Shown in pieces: positions 12,075 to 24,644 of a stretch of DNA of 64,000 nucleotides. Origin of the DNA: Kryptolebias marmoratus (Eukaryota > Chordata > Actinopteri > Cyprinodontiformes > Rivulidae); the NCBI RefSeq assembly GCF_001649575.2, contig NC_051443.1, forward strand, positions 14,235,884 through 14,299,883, written 5' to 3'. Within the stretch, counting starts at the first letter, position 1; every line of letters begins with the position of its first letter. The notes under the pieces are model-generated. The model did no database searches. It saw only the letters and a list, made by a program, of their open reading frames with translations, and was not told the DNA's origin. A program made the position numbers and the translations under genes.

Positions 12075-12357
12075 ATAATGTCGACAGTTTCGAAATTTTT
12101 ACTGCTGATTACTGACAAACAAATGCAAAATGACACTTTCAAAACCTGTTTAAAGACTTATTTTTATTTCTCGGCTGATATCTTTTATTTTCGTATTTAG
12201 CCTGTTCTGTGTTTTCAATTGTATTTCATTACTGTTCCCTCTTTTCTTGTATTTTTTTACTGTTTCTTGGACCGAGACCTTTTGTCTGTATGACATTTTA
12301 ATCAGCGCCTGTTGTTTTTAAATGTCCTCGTAAATAAATCTGACTTGACTTGACAAT
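12075..12357 (+). mobile_element. LINE 3'-end fragment (L2/Rex1-like)
   Basis: The layout 'AAAACCTGTTTAAAGACTTA', then T-rich sequence, then 'TAAATAAATCTGACTTGACTTGAC' split by a short (TTGAC) reiteration at the very end resembles the 3' terminus of L2/Rex1-type LINEs, which end in short tandem repeats after a 3' UTR. The coding part is nearly gone. Family assignment is an inference. Confidence 0.45.
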
Positions 12358-12359
12358 AT

Positions 12360-15300
12360 GTGCTCACATGAGAATTCAGCAACCTAAAATACACCAATAG
12401 TCCAGTTTGAAAATGTTGTAAATTGCCTTTGCAGGTACAGATTTTTCTCTTTTTTATTTAAACATAAATGGAAAAAAATATAATACCAGCTGTGTTCTTG
12501 TTCTGCTTGAGAATCTTGAACTACTGCAGGGGTTAGATTTAGGCTCAGGAAATAATTAGTTAGGATAAAGAACCAATCAGACACAAAGTGCAAACCCAGC
12601 TCAAATAGCGTCTTGTTTATGATGCTAGATAAGAAATATTTTTTTATCACAACGTTGATTAATGTATTTGAGGACGTGATAGTAGAAACGTCAGATTTGA
12701 CCTAATAAAAATTGATAAAAACATCCACCTTTCGTAGCTGTGTGGATTTGGTCGAGGATTAAACGGCTGTTTGCTGTAAAACATTGCCTGAAAAGATATA
12801 TTTTTTTAACATAGTACCCGTTTTTTGAATTGGAGGGCAGGGAGAAGGACTGTCAGACCGTTCCACTGACAGGTAGTGAGGTCTGGTGTGGCTGAACGCC
12901 TGCCAACAGGGTGTGGGTCCTCTTCCTCTGCCAGCTTCGTGTCAAATCGCTGGCACACCGCTTCAGGTCCTCTGGTGGGTGGGGAGAGTCTGTGTTGTCT
13001 GGTGGAGAAGTGCCCCGTCATGGCAGAAGAATGAGGGAGGGGATGAGAAACTGAGCGTGGACGCCGTCTAAAGTCTAAAGCATCACTGGGTGCGTAGATA
13101 TCCCATAGCTGCTTTGTATGCACAGGCAGGCGCATGGGTGGGTGTGCATTCCTTCTTGTGTGTTTCCCTCCAGCTGACAGCCGCTTCCTGTTGTAGTAAT
13201 TGTCTTTTTATAGCCAGACTGAGGCGCCCCTTTGGCCCAGACATGCACCTCAGATCACCTGAAGAAGAAGCGCAGTAAATGACAGCAAAGGGAAGCGAAA
13301 GGGAGCAGACAAGACTGAGAGTTCTGCGGCGAATCAGGGGAAGGTTAAGATCTCGCAAGGCCCTACGGCTAATCAGAAAACACTTAAATCAGTCTGAAGC
13401 GGCAGCCGTAACTCATGGTGTTGCATAACTCTTGCTTCAGTCTTATCTCAAAATGTGGCCCCCGTAAAAGGAGCCCAGTATTGTTACCGAACAGAATAGT
13501 AACAAGATTAGACCTGGCTTGGCTTTGTGTGTGTGTGTGTGTGTGTGCTGTAACTCCACCTCTGTGGCATTCATAACACAGACCTGGGTCAGAGAGAGGA
13601 TGAAATAAAGCAACGGCAGCACTCTTATCCAGCGCTCCCCTCCCTTCTCCCTTCCTTCCTGCGAAATCAGATCTGAGCCTGTCTCTCCTGGCCTGTCTCT
13701 CCACCTAGCCTCCTGAGGGGGAAAAACGGGGAATCTATCTGTCCTCGGCGCTTCCTCCGCAGCCTCGCCAGCATGGGTGGTGCTGCGACTGTTGCATAAC
13801 AACTTTTTGATAGCACAATGTTGTGAGGTCATCATCATTTAGCTGATATTGGGCCACCGTTCTGTTCGCTCAGCCGGGCTCGAACTCCTGCCTGTTCCTT
13901 CCTCTCCTGGTGCTGTGATGTAGTGAAATTTTGTCAGGGCAGACTTTTTTGTCTCAACTTCAGATTTGGCCATTTGAGATGTTTATAAACGCGTCTCATT
14001 GTTTGTTCTGAGCATTGTGAAGCATAAAAAAATGTGCACTTTGGGCCTCGCCGTACGCATAATTCTCTCTTTTCACCGTTTAATCTACATTTAGACTCAA
14101 ATAGCTCCAGGTGAACAAATATCACATTCTGACACCTTCCCACAGCTGACCCTGTCCTTTTTTAGCTTTGTACCAGTAATCTCTGATGATATAAAACCGT
14201 GTCTTTGTGCTTATCAACGAAAGCATCAGTGGACTCAAACAGGAAATGTCTTTTTAATGACCATGCTGCCCTTGTACCGTAACGCTATGCCAGCCAATTA
14301 GCTGCCAATACTTACATGCTTGTGTGTGCTTAAGAAATGGACCTTAGCTTTGGACGCATTTATTAGTTTAGTTTAGACAGCGAACGGACAAAGTGACAAA
14401 AAGTCTCTTTTACTGGCTGCTTGGGTGATTTGGTGGCTCAATCTGATCAAACTACGAGCGAAGCTTGGACTCCGTGGTCCACTACAACATTTCCTTTTTG
14501 CAAAAATTCAAACCTTTTCGCAGCACACGGAGCGGAGACCAAGTGGCGCGCTGAGACATGGATAAGCATCAAATTGGTTCCCGACGGCGACAAGAACTGT
14601 CTCTGTTCCTCACACTTGTGGCTCGGCCTGAAGGGTCAAAAAACGGCAAACGGCCTGAAGATCGTACAACAGATTATAAGGAGCTGATAGAAACTTAACA
14701 TTCTGAGGATTAACAAAAAATGAAACTCTTTCACGCGGATTTGTATCTTAACATGCAGCTGACCTGTGTGAGTGCAGGGTTTTATTTCTTTGTTTGGCTC
14801 CTTTGGTTTGTCGTATTTTAACTCTAAGGAATTATAAAAATGAAAATTTACTCTCCTCCCTACAAGGTTTGGGACATTTTATCAAACATAAACCTATTAA
14901 CTGTGATCATTTGCAAAACATCTAGAAAATAACAATTTTGTTGATTTTTTTTAAGGCATTTTTTAAATGTTGGCACAGGGGAGTAAAATATTAATTTTGT
15001 AAATAATTTGGTGAATCAACATGATGGGTATGAGTCGTCCTTAATGGAAGATTTAGAGAATCTAGAAAAACCATGTATATATTTGGCGGTTTTTAGACTC
15101 AAATAAAAAAGTACCATTCACTCGTTGTTGTTGTTTTTTAATCAGCACACAGTTCAAAAGTTACTAGAAGCCAAAGGTGACCAAATCAAATCAATAAAGT
15201 GGCATTACTTGGTTGAATTTCAAAATAAAAGCATGAAACAAACAGTCATGCAACCTCATTCACCTCATTGTGTCAATGATTTATTCAAACTGGAAATTAC

Positions 15301-16980
15301 AGCAATTTTTATGAATACAAAATAAATTTTGTGCATGTTTATATTTAAATCTATGTTTTACATAAAAGGCATACATCTTATATATTACAAATTAATGAAT
15401 TCACAATCTTTGGGCTGCAGTTCATCATAAGTTAATTTAAGCTGCCACTGTTGCTCGTCAACACTTTTGAGTTGCCAATAAACATTTAGGTACAGCTTGA
15501 ATACTCTCTTCTGGGTCATTTTTCTTAATTAGAATGAGGTCTTTCTCTCTGAAGGTCTTGCTTAATTCAGCAAGACGATCCCAAAACACTGTCAGCATGT
15601 GTGAAGATAACTTGCCTCAAAATTGGCTTCACTTCTGTCTGTCGCCTCCTGAAAAATGCAACAGATGAGGTCTCAAACAGTTGAGCATTTTATCCCATTC
15701 CAAATCAGTATTAATCATTATTTTACGCTTTTACTGAAGACGCTTGATCAGCACTTTCTCACCTCTCTGTGCAGCTATTTTGGCTGTCACCAGTGTGCAC
15801 TGGTTGAGATAAAAGGTTGCTCCTATCTGTGGGCAAAGGGTGTGTACGCCACCATCAGCACGCACATGACGGTGGAGTGAATATTTACCCTCTGGCCCGG
15901 TGCCCTAACTTCTCACCCACAACCTCACATGGTTCTCTCTGTGTCTGTTGAACAAGTCCCGACAGTGGACGGTGACACATTTCGATTCGTGCCAAATTTT
16001 CCCAGTTTGGATCTTTTTTTTTTTTTCTTCCTTTGATTTAACATCCTAACCAGCTCATGTAGAGTCATGTAGACAGCTGATATGATGACAGACCATTACT
16101 TTTAGTCTCCGATGTGGCATTATAATTTAGGTAACACCCTCATTATGTTTTAATGGAGTTGTAATGGTGACATAATACTACAGAGACTCTTAACTCACTG
16201 GAAAACCCCCTTCAAAAACTAGCTTTCTATGACCCAGAGTTGCGTTAATGGGTCCAGCACACCTGCTGCTCGCCTTTACGTACTTTCTCCCTCTCACTTA
16301 CTCCACAAGTTCTCCCTCTTTTCTTCACATTCTTTGGTAGCCGGTCCACATCTTGGCTCACTTTTGTTCTTTAACCCTTTTTATTGTTTCGAGTTTCTTA
16401 TTTCCCTGTTGAGAAGGGGAAAGAAACAAAGTTGCTGAACATCGCCATGGAGACGATGTAAATTACATAGCACGATCTACGTAATGATGTAAGGCTGGCT
16501 GCAACGGTGAGTTGTTCTCTGATTTTTACCATATCTGTCATTTAAACCAGCTTGGCACAAAGAACTCGCTCTACAACAAGTGCATCAATGAAGATGATGA
16601 AAATGAAGGCAATAATAGTGGTAAGAGTAATGGAATACTACTCTATGGTCTGTAGCAACTGCTTACGCACATATCAATATGACTCACACGGACGGGAGGG
16701 TCTGTCCTCCCTTTGCAACTTTGTGGTGACTGAAGTATTTAAATAGTGAGGAGGAGAAAAAAAAACTGGTTTGACAGACAATTGCACAATCTGGATTCTT
16801 CCCTGATGGAACGCAGGGAAAGTGGTGCTGGATGTGTTGATGAGTGCTGCGTAAATCCACCCTATGAAAAGCAAAAATGAAAGAGGAGAAAAAAAAGAGA
16901 GAGGAGTCCAACAAGGCAGAAAAGAAAACCTATTGTTGTATTTACAATAGGTTTTGGTTTCATATAACTAATCATGCTTC
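12360..16980. other. Intergenic, largest stretch without assignable repeats
   Basis: It holds a (TG)11 run at 13526-13547, an X-box-like site at 16441-16454 (separate entry) and several GC-richer blocks (12830-13080, 13090-13300, 13600-13800). These blocks have open frames of up to 131 codons, but no codon pattern or domain I recognise. No gene is supported. Confidence 0.4.
16441..16454 (-). promoter_or_regulatory. RFX X-box-like palindrome
   Basis: ATCGCCATGGAGAC reads on the minus strand as GTCTCCATGGCGAT, close to the RFX-factor X-box consensus GTNRCC(N)RGYAAC. It is an isolated match, about 15 kb upstream of klf4, and could be chance. Confidence 0.25.
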
Positions 16981-16984
16981 ATTA

Positions 16985-17245
16985 GGTTGATTTGTGGGCA
17001 AACGTCCATGAAGGAATGCATTTTTGCCTGTCACGTTACATGCCGAAGTTTGACACAAAGATCTTGTGCAATCTATTAGTGTTTGGAGTATGACTCTCAG
17101 CTACTACCACACCAAATTGTAGCTCTGTATCTGTAGAAATGAAGGCGCTAAGGACTAGGATTAGCTGTAGCAGACCCCTTGAATCAAGTTGACTCCACAA
17201 AACTTATGTCAATATTCTGAAAATTTCAAAAAGTTCTGTCACATT
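16985..17245 (+). repeat. Dispersed repeat family B, copy 3
   Basis: Shares 'GACTCTCAGCTACTACCACA', 'TCTGTAGAAATGA' and 'CTTGAATCAAGTTGACTCCA' with the other family B copies, preceded by a head 'ATGAAGGAATGCAT' that is also present at 26410. Confidence 0.6.
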
Positions 17246-17254
17246 TTCATCTTC

Positions 17255-17320
17255 CATCCATCCATTTTCTTTGCCCGCTTCTCCATTCTGGGTCGCAGGG
17301 AGCTGGTGCCTACATTTTCA
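17255..17320 (-). repeat. Tail fragment of SINE-like repeat
   Basis: 'CCATCCATCCATTTTCTTTG' followed by 'GGGTCGCAGGGAGCTGGTGC' is the antisense 3' end of the common fish repeat that ends ...GGATGGATGG. Further copies are at 19505-19680, 21355-21985 and 57326-57420. Confidence 0.6.
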
Positions 17321-17379
17321 TCTTTTTTTCTATAATTGTAAATACATGTGCCTTTTAATTATGTCTTTTTGTACTTAAA

Positions 17380-17515
17380 TTTTTATATGAATGTTCTTGA
17401 TTTGTATTCATGCCAACGTCTTGACCAGGACTTCCTGGAAGAAGAGATAGTTTATCTCAACAAGACCTTCCTGGTCAGCTAAAGGATAAAAAGAGAGAAA
17501 TAAAAACACTGAGTT
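17380..17515 (+). mobile_element. L2-like LINE 3' end fragment
   Basis: 'GACCAGGACTTCCTGGAAGA', then 'AGATAGTTTATCTCAACAAG' and 'CCTTCCTGGTCAGCTAAAGG' resemble the conserved L2 3' UTR (…GGGACTTTCCTGGTTAAATAAAGG). No coding sequence remains. Confidence 0.45.
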
Positions 17516-17559
17516 GATTGTGTTGAATTGAACAAGAGATTAGGTACACCCTGCAGAGA

Positions 17560-17790
17560 TTTCCAGTAGTTATTACAGCAGACATGGTGTTTCTGTCGGA
17601 AGGGCCCTTGCTCCTCACAGGAGGGGCTACAGCTAGCTGCTGCTGTTACTTTTGTTTGAAAATAACCACAGATCTATGTAATAATTCCTGTAATGTAAAG
17701 TTGGAGTTCTTCAGACTGTTCAAAGAGCTATCTACAACAGGTAAGATATTAATTACCTTCCCACAGGACCCCACTGCAAATAATCTCAAC
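17560..17790 (+). repeat. Dispersed repeat family D, copy 3
   Basis: Contains 'GGGGCTACAGCTAGCTGCTG' and 'TTCAAAGAGCTATCTACAAC', the same two blocks in the same order as in the long copy at 5140-5745. Confidence 0.6.
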
Positions 17791-17799
17791 TACCTCTTT

Positions 17800-19060
17800 T
17801 AGTCTTTTTGGTTTCTTTGTTTGTTTAACCTCCTTCTTTCATGAAATTCATATTTTAACGTTTATTTAATCTTTAACAAACAGAACGATGGGAACCAAAT
17901 ACATAAGTCTGCCACAGAAGTGGAACAAAGCTACCAAACCAATTTTCTTTTTAATTAATGCCATTTTTACATAACTCCAGATAAGCTCTAATGTCAGACG
18001 TGACTAGCTCCCAAAAATAGCTTCATGTCCTCCTTTGTGGTACTTCGCTTCTCTGTCAAACAAGAGGGAAACTGACACTATATATTCTTCCAAAGCATAT
18101 AATACTCTGGTCTTTCCCACAGACACATGCAGAGCGAGGAAATGAGGATAGTCATAGCTGCCGGGTATGTGTGAGCACACAATCTATTTGGTTCTAATGA
18201 CACCTCATTCGCACTAGATGCACAAACTGTTGATTGTTCCTCTCTTCACGTCATCTTTCAGACACAGAGCCAGCTCATGCACTTGTTTGCTTATTGCTGG
18301 AAGGAGCCCCTCACCAATTTAACAAGAAAATACACGGCCATGTTTAAAATAGCAAAATGACTTTTTCTTTTTTTGGACCGTCTTGACTGTGGTGCTGAGG
18401 CCTCCAAGGAAAGCGAAATGTTGTATTTTTCCTTCAGCACACATCTTGAATGTGTGTCTGTGCATCTGCTTACATGGTGTTTGCAAGCCCTCGTTCCTCT
18501 GGCTCTTTGTGCGGCTCCATAATATGTCGACAGCCCGGTGCTCTGCATCACATTTTCCTTGGCACAGACGTAACCAACACACGTCTATAATGTATGTGAG
18601 CAGGCGTACATACTGCAGCTTGTCATAATGGAGCCGTGGAATAAGTCAACACACACGTTTCCTCGCCGTGAACAAGCTGGACAGCATCCACTTGAAGGGT
18701 TATTAACCAGTGGACAACAAGGTCACAAAGTTTGAAAGAGCCGCTGAGTGAGTCACGCAGTTCTTTTAAAAAGTCTGCTGGCTGTTTGCACAAGACGTAA
18801 ACTAGAGTACACTGTAAAATCGAACATGTTGTTTCAACTTTAAAATATGAAGGAAATGGCAGCCTTGAAACTTTAGGTAAGAAACAAGTATTTCAACTAA
18901 CATTAATTTTGTTTGCTTTATTAAAAATCCCTTGTGTAGTTTGGTTGAACTGGATTTAATAACTAAATAAACTCCTTTGGATAGTTGGATCTTGGTCATG
19001 TATTTCAACTTAGCTAAAATGATAAGTCACTTTTGTTTCTTTTAAGATGGCTTGGATAAA
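17800..19060. other. Intergenic, no gene seen
   Basis: No exon or repeat recognised. The 18380-18680 part is less AT-rich and could contain conserved regulatory sequence, but I have no direct evidence. Confidence 0.4.
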
Positions 19061-19064
19061 TTGT

Positions 19065-19360
19065 CACCATGAAAAGGCGAACGATAATGTATTCACTTGT
19101 GTCTCTGTGTCTTTGTTTGTTAGCAAGATACTCCATGAACCAGTGAACAGATTTAATCAAACTCTAAAAAAGCAATCAGTGGATGTATATGTATAAATGA
19201 TCAACTTTAGGTGTCAACAGGATTAAAACAATAGCTATAATTCAGTTATTTTACAGATTTGTGCAAAAAGTTGTTCTGACTGTAGCTGAGAGACATGTCC
19301 ATCATATACTCTGAGCGCTAACAGATCACACAAGATTTTTGTTTAAATCTTTGGCATCTA
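19065..19360 (-). repeat. Dispersed repeat family B, copy 4
   Basis: Begins 'CACCATGAAAAGGCGAACGA' and 'CTCTGTGTCTTTGTTTGTTA' and contains 'GTAGCTGAGAGACATGTCC' and 'CTCTGAGCGCTAACAGATCA'. This is the same order as the reverse-oriented copy at 895-1160. Confidence 0.6.
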
Positions 19361-19504
19361 AGTCAGCTGGTGACTTGCATTTCTTCAAAGAATGCTAGTT
19401 TTTAATAACTGATGGAGCTGCTTACAGTAATTATTTGAATTTACAATTCTATTTTAGCTTAATTTAAATGAAACTTATTAACTTGTTGAATTAAACAACA
19501 TGTC

Positions 19505-19680
19505 TATAAACCATCCATCCATTAATTTTCTTTATTCACTTTTCCATTCAGGTTCACGGGGGAGCTGGTGTCGATCTCCAGCTGTCACCGGGATAGAGGT
19601 GGGGTACATCCTGAACAGACTGCCAGTCCTTCACAGGGCGACTAGTCGTACAGACAGGTTCATGACTGTGAACCTAAATG
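19505..19680 (-). repeat. 3' part of SINE-like repeat, antisense
   Basis: 'CCATCCATCCATTAATTTTC', then 'GGGGGAGCTGGTGTCGATCT', 'CCAGCTGTCACCGGGATAGA' and 'GGTGGGGTACATCCTGAACA' match, in reverse, the 3' half of the fish repeat found in full at 21355-21985. Confidence 0.65.
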
Positions 19681-20111
19681 TTTATTTCAACATGACTGAT
19701 GTGATTTCTTGAAACTATTTTGTCATGGTACGATACACATCTGTGCAATAATTAACTAATATTTCAGTCATTCCAAAATTCACTACCTGTTGTTTGGTCA
19801 AAAGAAATCTTAAACTCCCTTTAAAAATAATATAGATCAAAATTCAGCCAAAACTTGAATGATGGTCTTAGTGGTCAGGAGGAGAGACAGAGTACAAAAC
19901 TGATAACGCTGCAATTATTAAAATCTACCCAACATCCTGTCTGACCTACAGCATCAATATGCTGTGGAAGATTAGTGTAACATTTCTTTTAACATTTTAA
20001 CTATTATTTTTATCATATTAATTTCAACAAACGTCGGTGAAAGTGACAAAATGATTGGTTAGCAAAACAAAAACAGATTTTACATTGTAGTGTTATGTCA
20101 GATATGCTTGA

Positions 20112-20402
20112 AAGGTAAATGGACTGTACTTATATAGCCAACCAGGCTACTCAAAGCACTTTACATCACAATCTGTGCCCTCATTTACCCATCCACACAC
20201 ACTCTACTACATCTTTACAAACCTAATCCGAATAAATCACACTATAGAGTCTAATCAGTGCTACACCAACAGAGCACATCGGAGGCAATGAGGGGTTCGG
20301 TGTCTTGCCCAGGGACACTTGGACATGTGACTGCTGCCAGGAATTGAACCTCCAACTCTCTCACTGGAGGACGACTGCTCTAACCACTGAGCAATCGTGC
20401 AA
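20112..20402 (+). repeat. Teleost interspersed repeat (family E)
   Basis: 'AAATGGACTGTACTTATATA', 'CTCAAAGCACTTTACATCAC', 'GGGGTTCGGTGTCTTGCCCA' and 'TGGAGGACGACTGCTCTAAC' are the ordered landmarks of a repeat common in fish genomes. It has no coding potential. I cannot say whether it is classed as a SINE or as a non-autonomous DNA element. Confidence 0.65.
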
Positions 20403-20419
20403 TGAAACAAACAATTGAA

Positions 20420-21350
20420 TAGTGGTTACGGTTTACTGTCCACCAAAACTTGAAATGGATCTAAAACATTATCTAATGGTTGAGATGAAACTTTTGGCCA
20501 AATTTGTTGAAATATTTATTCTGTTGCACTGGATGCCAAACCACAACAGCTCTGTCAGTAACATGTTCAGACGTCTAAGTGAGTTTGTGGAAGAACTTAA
20601 AAAATATGACAAGAAAGACAAAGGAAAGATGCTAACTTTTGTTTGTTTCAGTGTTTCAAGATTACTTAACAATGAAAAAGAAATGCTTTTTTTAGTCCTT
20701 TCTATGCCTCCTTTTCCTACAAAATCCCTAAAATTTGTGGGAAAAAGCACTAATAAGAGTGCTACAATATGGCCAACTTTTAATGATTACCATGCTTTTG
20801 TCATGTTTATGGCCATTTAAAGTATGTGAAAGGTTCTGCCAGAAAGATCCAATTTAATTCTTCATAACTTCTCAATGTTTTCTTAAGTCTACTTGATTAC
20901 AGTACCATACAGTCTACATGTTGTGTTGTGAACGCCTTTAGCAGCTGGTTAATTTACTTTAACAGCTTTAAAGTGCACTATTGATCGTAGCTGGTATGAA
21001 AACAGAAAGCCTCTGAAGTTGTTTCAAAAATGTCCACAAATGACGAGCGCAGTGCTGATGTGGCAAATTTCCCATTTTGGTTCTAAAGAAATCCATGTGA
21101 ACCTACTAATTTAGTTCCCTCCTAACAGCCAGTTTTCTTTACAGACTCATTAATTCCATGTGTCTAATGAACAGTCTGCTCAGTAGCTTTCTCGCTGCAG
21201 TAAAGTCATGCATATGTGCTAAGTTCTGCAGCTTCGTGTTGAGCTCAAAGAAATTCAGTCATGCAGTGAAGACTGACAATGCTGACATGTTTAATTGAAC
21301 AGGTTTAATTTTCACCATTTATTGCCAGTTTAAATATACAAAAACTGCTA
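20420..21350. other. Intergenic, no gene supported
   Basis: Includes a 132-codon open frame at 20422-20820 that is AT-rich, has no recognisable domain and no intron signals tying it to anything else. I treat it as chance. Confidence 0.4.
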
Positions 21351-21354
21351 ATAA

Positions 21355-21985
21355 CAGATGAGCGGCGTGGCAGAGCAATGGTTAGTGCTGTTGCTAGCAT
21401 GGTGCTACAGCCTCAGGTGTCATGTCTTCGCTAGGTTGTTTCCAAGACCTTGTCATGATCACGGTTGCAGCCTAGCCACAAGGCCAGCTGAATCAGTCCT
21501 TCTTCAAATCCGCAACAACCAACCCATGCCAATCGACTGTCATGTCATGGAAACGCTGCCACCATGCTCCCCCACTTTCCACATAGCCCCCCAATATGTT
21601 GCCACCACAATGATAAGCCTCCACAGCCTTACCACAAAAGTTTTCTGCATGCTCAGAACCATTGTGGACCTATCATCACATGCAACGGAGAGATTACTGC
21701 ATTTCTAACATGCACCAGAAGACCTCACCAGACCCCTCAAAGACCACCCATTTTCTGGCTGTTTTTTTTATGCTGTAGAAGGGGTCACCATTCTTTGTGA
21801 AGGGAGTCTTATTTGACATGTAATTTGGCCTTAGATGTGAGTGTGAGCATGCATGGCGGTCTGTATTAGCCCTGTAATGGACTGCACGGGGTGTTCTCTT
21901 CTTCTTGCCCATTGACAGGTGGGATAGGCGCCAGCCCATTACAACCCTGAACACGATTAGGCAGGTACAGAAAAAAATAAGTGAA
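21355..21985 (+). repeat. Degenerate full-length SINE-like repeat
   Basis: The head 'GAGCGGCGTGGCAGAGCAAT' / 'GGTTAGTGCTGTTGC' is a decayed tRNA-like start (GGTGGCGCAGTGGTTAGCAC type). The tail 'GGTGGGATAGGCGCCAGCCC', 'AACCCTGAACACGATTAGGC', 'AGGTACAGAAAAAAATAAG' is the usual 3' end of the same fish repeat. About 400 bp of less typical sequence lies between them, so either an insertion or a long family variant is present. Confidence 0.55.
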
Positions 21986-21999
21986 CGAGTGTTGTTGCT

Positions 22000-22475
22000 A
22001 GCTAAAGGCACATATTTACTCTAAAAATCTCTCCTTAAAAGTAAGGAAGTAAATAGTGTAAATGCCATAATCTTGAATTACTTTAGTAACCCCAAAGCAA
22101 GTGAGCACAGTTTTTTCAGAATGTCAAACAATGCCCTCAAGGTTAATTATTAGTCTATTCAGGCTGTTCCAGTGTTTAAAATCCATGCAAAGATAATACT
22201 ATCACAACTTACTACACAGTGCCAACTTTAGGTGTGTTTATGATTAAAGAAATGGTGTCAACTTTCTACTATTTGTCTCCAAATGTCAGTTAAATGTGAC
22301 TTCATTATATAATTTGGTGTTATGCTGAGCTAAAATAGCTTTTTAAAGTACAAAAGACAGAGAGACAACCAGTGGAAGAGGGTGGGGGGGGGTTGGCTGT
22401 TAGCTCATGAGCTGGTGGCCCATCTGGTTTGAGTTACTGAAACCCCCTCCTCAATTAGACTCAGCATGATGTCAA
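22000..22475. other. Intergenic, no feature seen
   Basis: AT-rich spacer with a short G-run near 22383-22392. Nothing recognised. Confidence 0.45.
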
Positions 22476-22479
22476 TAAA

Positions 22480-22770
22480 ACGTCAGACTAGAGAAGCCAT
22501 CACTTAAATTGGGCCTGTCAAGTATTGTTCTCTCCACAGCATTCCAGCAGGGCCGATCAGTCTGCCATAAAATGATTTGTAGTTTGATTAAGGTTACCAC
22601 AATGTGCCATTTCTGATTCCATTTGGCCGCTTGCCTTGAAAGCATTGGCTGCAAAAGTTTTAACGTTACTGGGGTTACTGTGTACAGAGAAACTAAACTC
22701 GATGGAGAAAAATCGCCTTCACACTCAAATTGATTTTCGAGCAAGCAGAAGAAATCATTTTGTTCGAGTG
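22480..22770. other. Candidate conserved non-coding element
   Basis: About 290 bp of balanced, non-repetitive sequence with TCAATAAAA, TGATTTGTAGTTTGATTAAGG and CCATTTCTGATTCCATTTGG. It lacks coding potential. Such blocks in the gene-free region next to klf4 are plausible enhancers, but this is inference from composition only. Confidence 0.3.
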
Positions 22771-22774
22771 CTAT

Positions 22775-23855
22775 ATTTTCAAATCCTCTAAAGTTTTGCC
22801 ATGTGGTCCTCAGATTTATGCATGGATATTAAACTGCATACCATGGGTAGGTTTGGAGAAACAGCGGTGACGTTTATGCTTCTCTTCTCTTATTGCACTG
22901 CAAATTTATTAGGAGTTCCCTGCTTTTTGTGAAGGGAGTTTCCCACCAAAACGGTTTCCTCTCGCCTACAAACTATGGATCATCATGCAGTGCCCATGAG
23001 CTAATATTCAGGATTATTGTTGTCACTTTACATCCATGAATGGTTGGACCAATTATATTGTATGTTTCCAGAGAGCCAGTCCAGGGCCTGAAAAACAGTG
23101 ATCCGTGGAAAGGTCGCACATTCCCAACCACTCCCAGAGGGAAAACACGCAAGTCCACACCTTCATAGGAACGCGGGGGCCTGCTACCCCCGAAATCTGA
23201 CTGCAATTACCACATGAATTTCAGTACATTCTAATTCCAGGCACTTTGTTTGCGGACCTTTTCCTCAGTTGTGTTCAACAAGTCTGGTGTTCGTCACCAG
23301 AGGACGCATGGGGAGTTTGGTAGTTTTACACTGAAACATACACATATTTAAGCTTTAAATGTGCAGTGGCATCCAGGTTCAAAGTGACGCTAAATGACAA
23401 CATTAAGGCAACATTTCTCCATTTCGAAACCACCAAGCTAATATCACATTGCATCTCAAATTCCAAACAGATTCTGGAACATATAAATCTAATCAAGTGT
23501 TTCCAAAATGTGACAGCCATGGTGTATCGTAAGAATCAATGGTCCTTTAGCTGGCTTTAAATCAATGCCAGTGTTTTCTTTAAGGTTGAAGAATGCCTGT
23601 GATTATCATAATTGATGTGCAGTGGGGGTCAAGAGCAAACTCATACAGTGAAACATAAAACTTTAATACGTAAGGATACTTATGACGATTATATTTCATT
23701 TAGATGGTTTAAATATTAAACACAGGCCAAAAAAAAGAGTCAAAATGTTCTCAGTATAAATCCTTAAAGGACTCACTCAGTACTGTCTCACTAACTTTAT
23801 CCATTACCTTGGGATGAATTTCTCTTGTAAAATAAGATGTATTTAAAGCAGTAAT
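22775..23855. other. Intergenic, with a second candidate element
   Basis: No gene. The 23360-23530 part is balanced, free of repeats and open in both strands without coding-like features, so it is another candidate regulatory block. The remainder shows nothing. Confidence 0.35.
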
Positions 23856-23859
23856 TCAG

Positions 23860-24330
23860 ATCTTCTGCAATGGGATTCTGTGGAGAGGTTATGAGCAGCA
23901 AATATCTTACCTGTTACAGCTCATTGAGTGACCTCTCTTTGGTGAAATAGAGTTTAATTATGACCGAATAGTTGAGATAACAGCTGGTCTGAGCAGGTTC
24001 AAAACCAACGCGAATTGCTGATGTCTTAAACCAGTTCCACTCTCAAAAATCACACAGTAGTTTGGGCAAGTATTTACATAGATTTACATAGAAAGCACAA
24101 ATAGTGACGGCGGCAGCAGGCTGTAGCACTTCTGGTGCATCCTATGGCACCTCCAGAGAGACATCATAATATTTCTCCTTGAACGATCCACTTTGACTAT
24201 CACCTCTCAGACTGACCGTTAGCTTGTCAGTATTATCAGAATTAACTTATTTCTTCAAACAGGTTGTTCAAAATTAGTTTTGTATTGATTTGTGAACTCT
24301 AATAGTTTGTTTTATTACTTTTTTCACATC
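23860..24330 (-). repeat. Dispersed repeat family D, reverse copy
   Basis: 'GGATTCTGTGGAGAGGTTAT' and 'CAAATATCTTACCTGTTACA' followed by 'ACAGCTGGTCTGAGCAGGTT' are the reverse-oriented blocks of the repeat seen at 5140-5745 (where 'CTAGTCTGAGCAGGG' and '…CAGGCAAAATATTAA' occur). Confidence 0.5.
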
Positions 24331-24644
24331 TGTTTTGTGCAGCTGTTGCAACTAAAGCTATAAGAAATATGATCACCAATCACAATATATAAAGAAAGTC
24401 ACGGCACTTACTTTTTTAATGAGCAACTGTAGGGAGTCTATTAGCTTGGTGTGAGTAAATCAAAAGTGTTGTCAGTAAACTAGAACAAAACTGAAACAAA
24501 CCAAAAAGGTGGGGGGCATAGGCCAGGTGACAGAGAGAGGGGACAGCGCTGGCTGAACGATTATTTCCCTTTGTTTTTCTAGTCAAAGCCCACCAAACCT
24601 GCTTCCACTCAAAGGCAAACACAGAAACCTGTCCTGCACCTTTA

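Noticed and set aside
13384..13838. Overlapping minus-strand frames of 106 and 131 codons
   Set aside because: They include a (CA)n-encoded His/Thr run, overlap each other in different frames and show no domain.
20422..20820. 132-codon plus-strand open frame
   Set aside because: AT-rich, no recognisable domain, no splice context and a 93-codon frame on the other strand over the same bases; best explained as chance.
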